From Archangium gephyra (GTDB lineage: Bacteria > Myxococcota > Myxococcia > Myxococcales > Myxococcaceae), in contig QFQP01000055.1 of assembly GCA_003243425.1 (NCBI GenBank), positions 1-24,703 on the forward strand: a DNA stretch of 24,703 nucleotides. The letters run 5' to 3'. Positions within the stretch are counted from its first letter, which is position 1, and the number at the start of each line of letters is the position of its first letter. The notes below the pieces were generated by a model. The model saw only the letters and a list, made by a program, of their open reading frames with translations, ran no database searches and was not told the origin of the DNA. Both the position numbers and the translations under genes were made by a program. Shown one piece after another: positions 24,625 to 24,703 of the stretch.

Positions 24625-24703
24625 AGCGGAAGTTTGGCCGCCGAGAACGCGACCAAAGAAACAGCAGCGGAAGTTTGGCCGCCGAGAACGCGACCAAAGA
24701 AAC
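24625..24703. repeat. 41-bp tandem repeat, about two copies, cut by the window end
   Basis: Two identical copies of a unit starting AGCGGAAGTTTGGCCG and ending CGACCAAAGAAAC (24625-24665 including a 3-bp spacer, then 24666-24703). The array probably continues past the right edge. Each unit contains a TTTGG...CCAAA inverted repeat (AGTTTGGCC and GACCAAAG) around a GC-rich loop, so each could fold as a hairpin. Confidence 0.9.

Noticed and set aside
23993..24697. minus-strand open frames through the terminal repeats, giving repeated CLVRPAAGFPAS/SSGLQPDSLRAL peptides
   Set aside because: They result from the 49-bp repeat being read in successive frames; such peptides are a by-product of the repeat, with no start signals.
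1..24703. tRNA genes, rRNA genes, CRISPR arrays and riboswitches
   Set aside because: No T-loop-like motif with a matching acceptor stem, no regularly spaced repeats with unique spacers and no known riboswitch core were seen by eye on either strand.

Overview
The base composition (mostly high GC), frequent GTG starts, long Pro/Ala-rich linkers, FHA, MORN and HEAT proteins, many lipoproteins and a GspE-N/HEAT protein of a type common in myxobacteria suggest a chromosomal segment of a Myxococcota (myxobacterial, former Deltaproteobacteria) genome. I cannot name the species. No rRNA, tRNA, CRISPR array or complete insertion sequence was seen.

Left edge (1-1500): an AT-richer patch with a 3'-truncated AIPR-type anti-phage gene (minus strand), then a gene-poor stretch, then a plus-strand remnant of the last ~90 residues of RtcR, the sigma54-dependent RNA-repair regulator. 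It looks like a decayed junction between an acquired defence gene and older chromosome. Next on the minus strand (1474-3221) are a zinc-ribbon protein and an arginase-family hydrolase, overlapping by 4 bp. At 3293-3448 lies a possible small lipoprotein gene or its debris. A minus-strand cassette (5690 to 3467) follows, with three genes joined by 4-bp overlaps: a small Cys-rich lipoprotein, a START-domain protein and a 419-aa lipoprotein.

Middle (5740-11530, plus strand): prmA (L11 methyltransferase) overlaps rsmE (16S rRNA U1498 methyltransferase). Then come an RDD membrane protein with a long Pro/Gln-rich N-terminus and a 964-aa GspE-N/HEAT protein. A frameshifted DUF1272 gene follows. Converging on it is a minus-strand gene (11830-17121) for a giant polytopic membrane protein of about 1,760 residues with an N-terminal zinc ribbon.

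Right part (17259-24441): a receiver-domain response regulator with a C-terminal four-cysteine module (plus strand) is preceded by a structured leader and a sigma54-type -24/-12 motif. It converges, with zero spacing, on a minus-strand run: ECF sigma factor, zinc-finger anti-sigma/FecR/AgmX-type membrane protein, MORN-repeat protein, FHA protein. An ECF-type promoter lies just upstream of the sigma gene, suggesting autoregulation. Divergent from it are an isoprenylcysteine-methyltransferase-like membrane protein and a translationally coupled protein of unknown function. The window ends in two families of short tandem repeats (49 bp x3 and 41 bp x about 2) that run off the right edge.

No single feature is a proven new system. 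The best candidates are the sigma/anti-sigma/MORN/FHA run with the neighbouring response regulator, the giant zinc-ribbon membrane protein, and the terminal repeat arrays.
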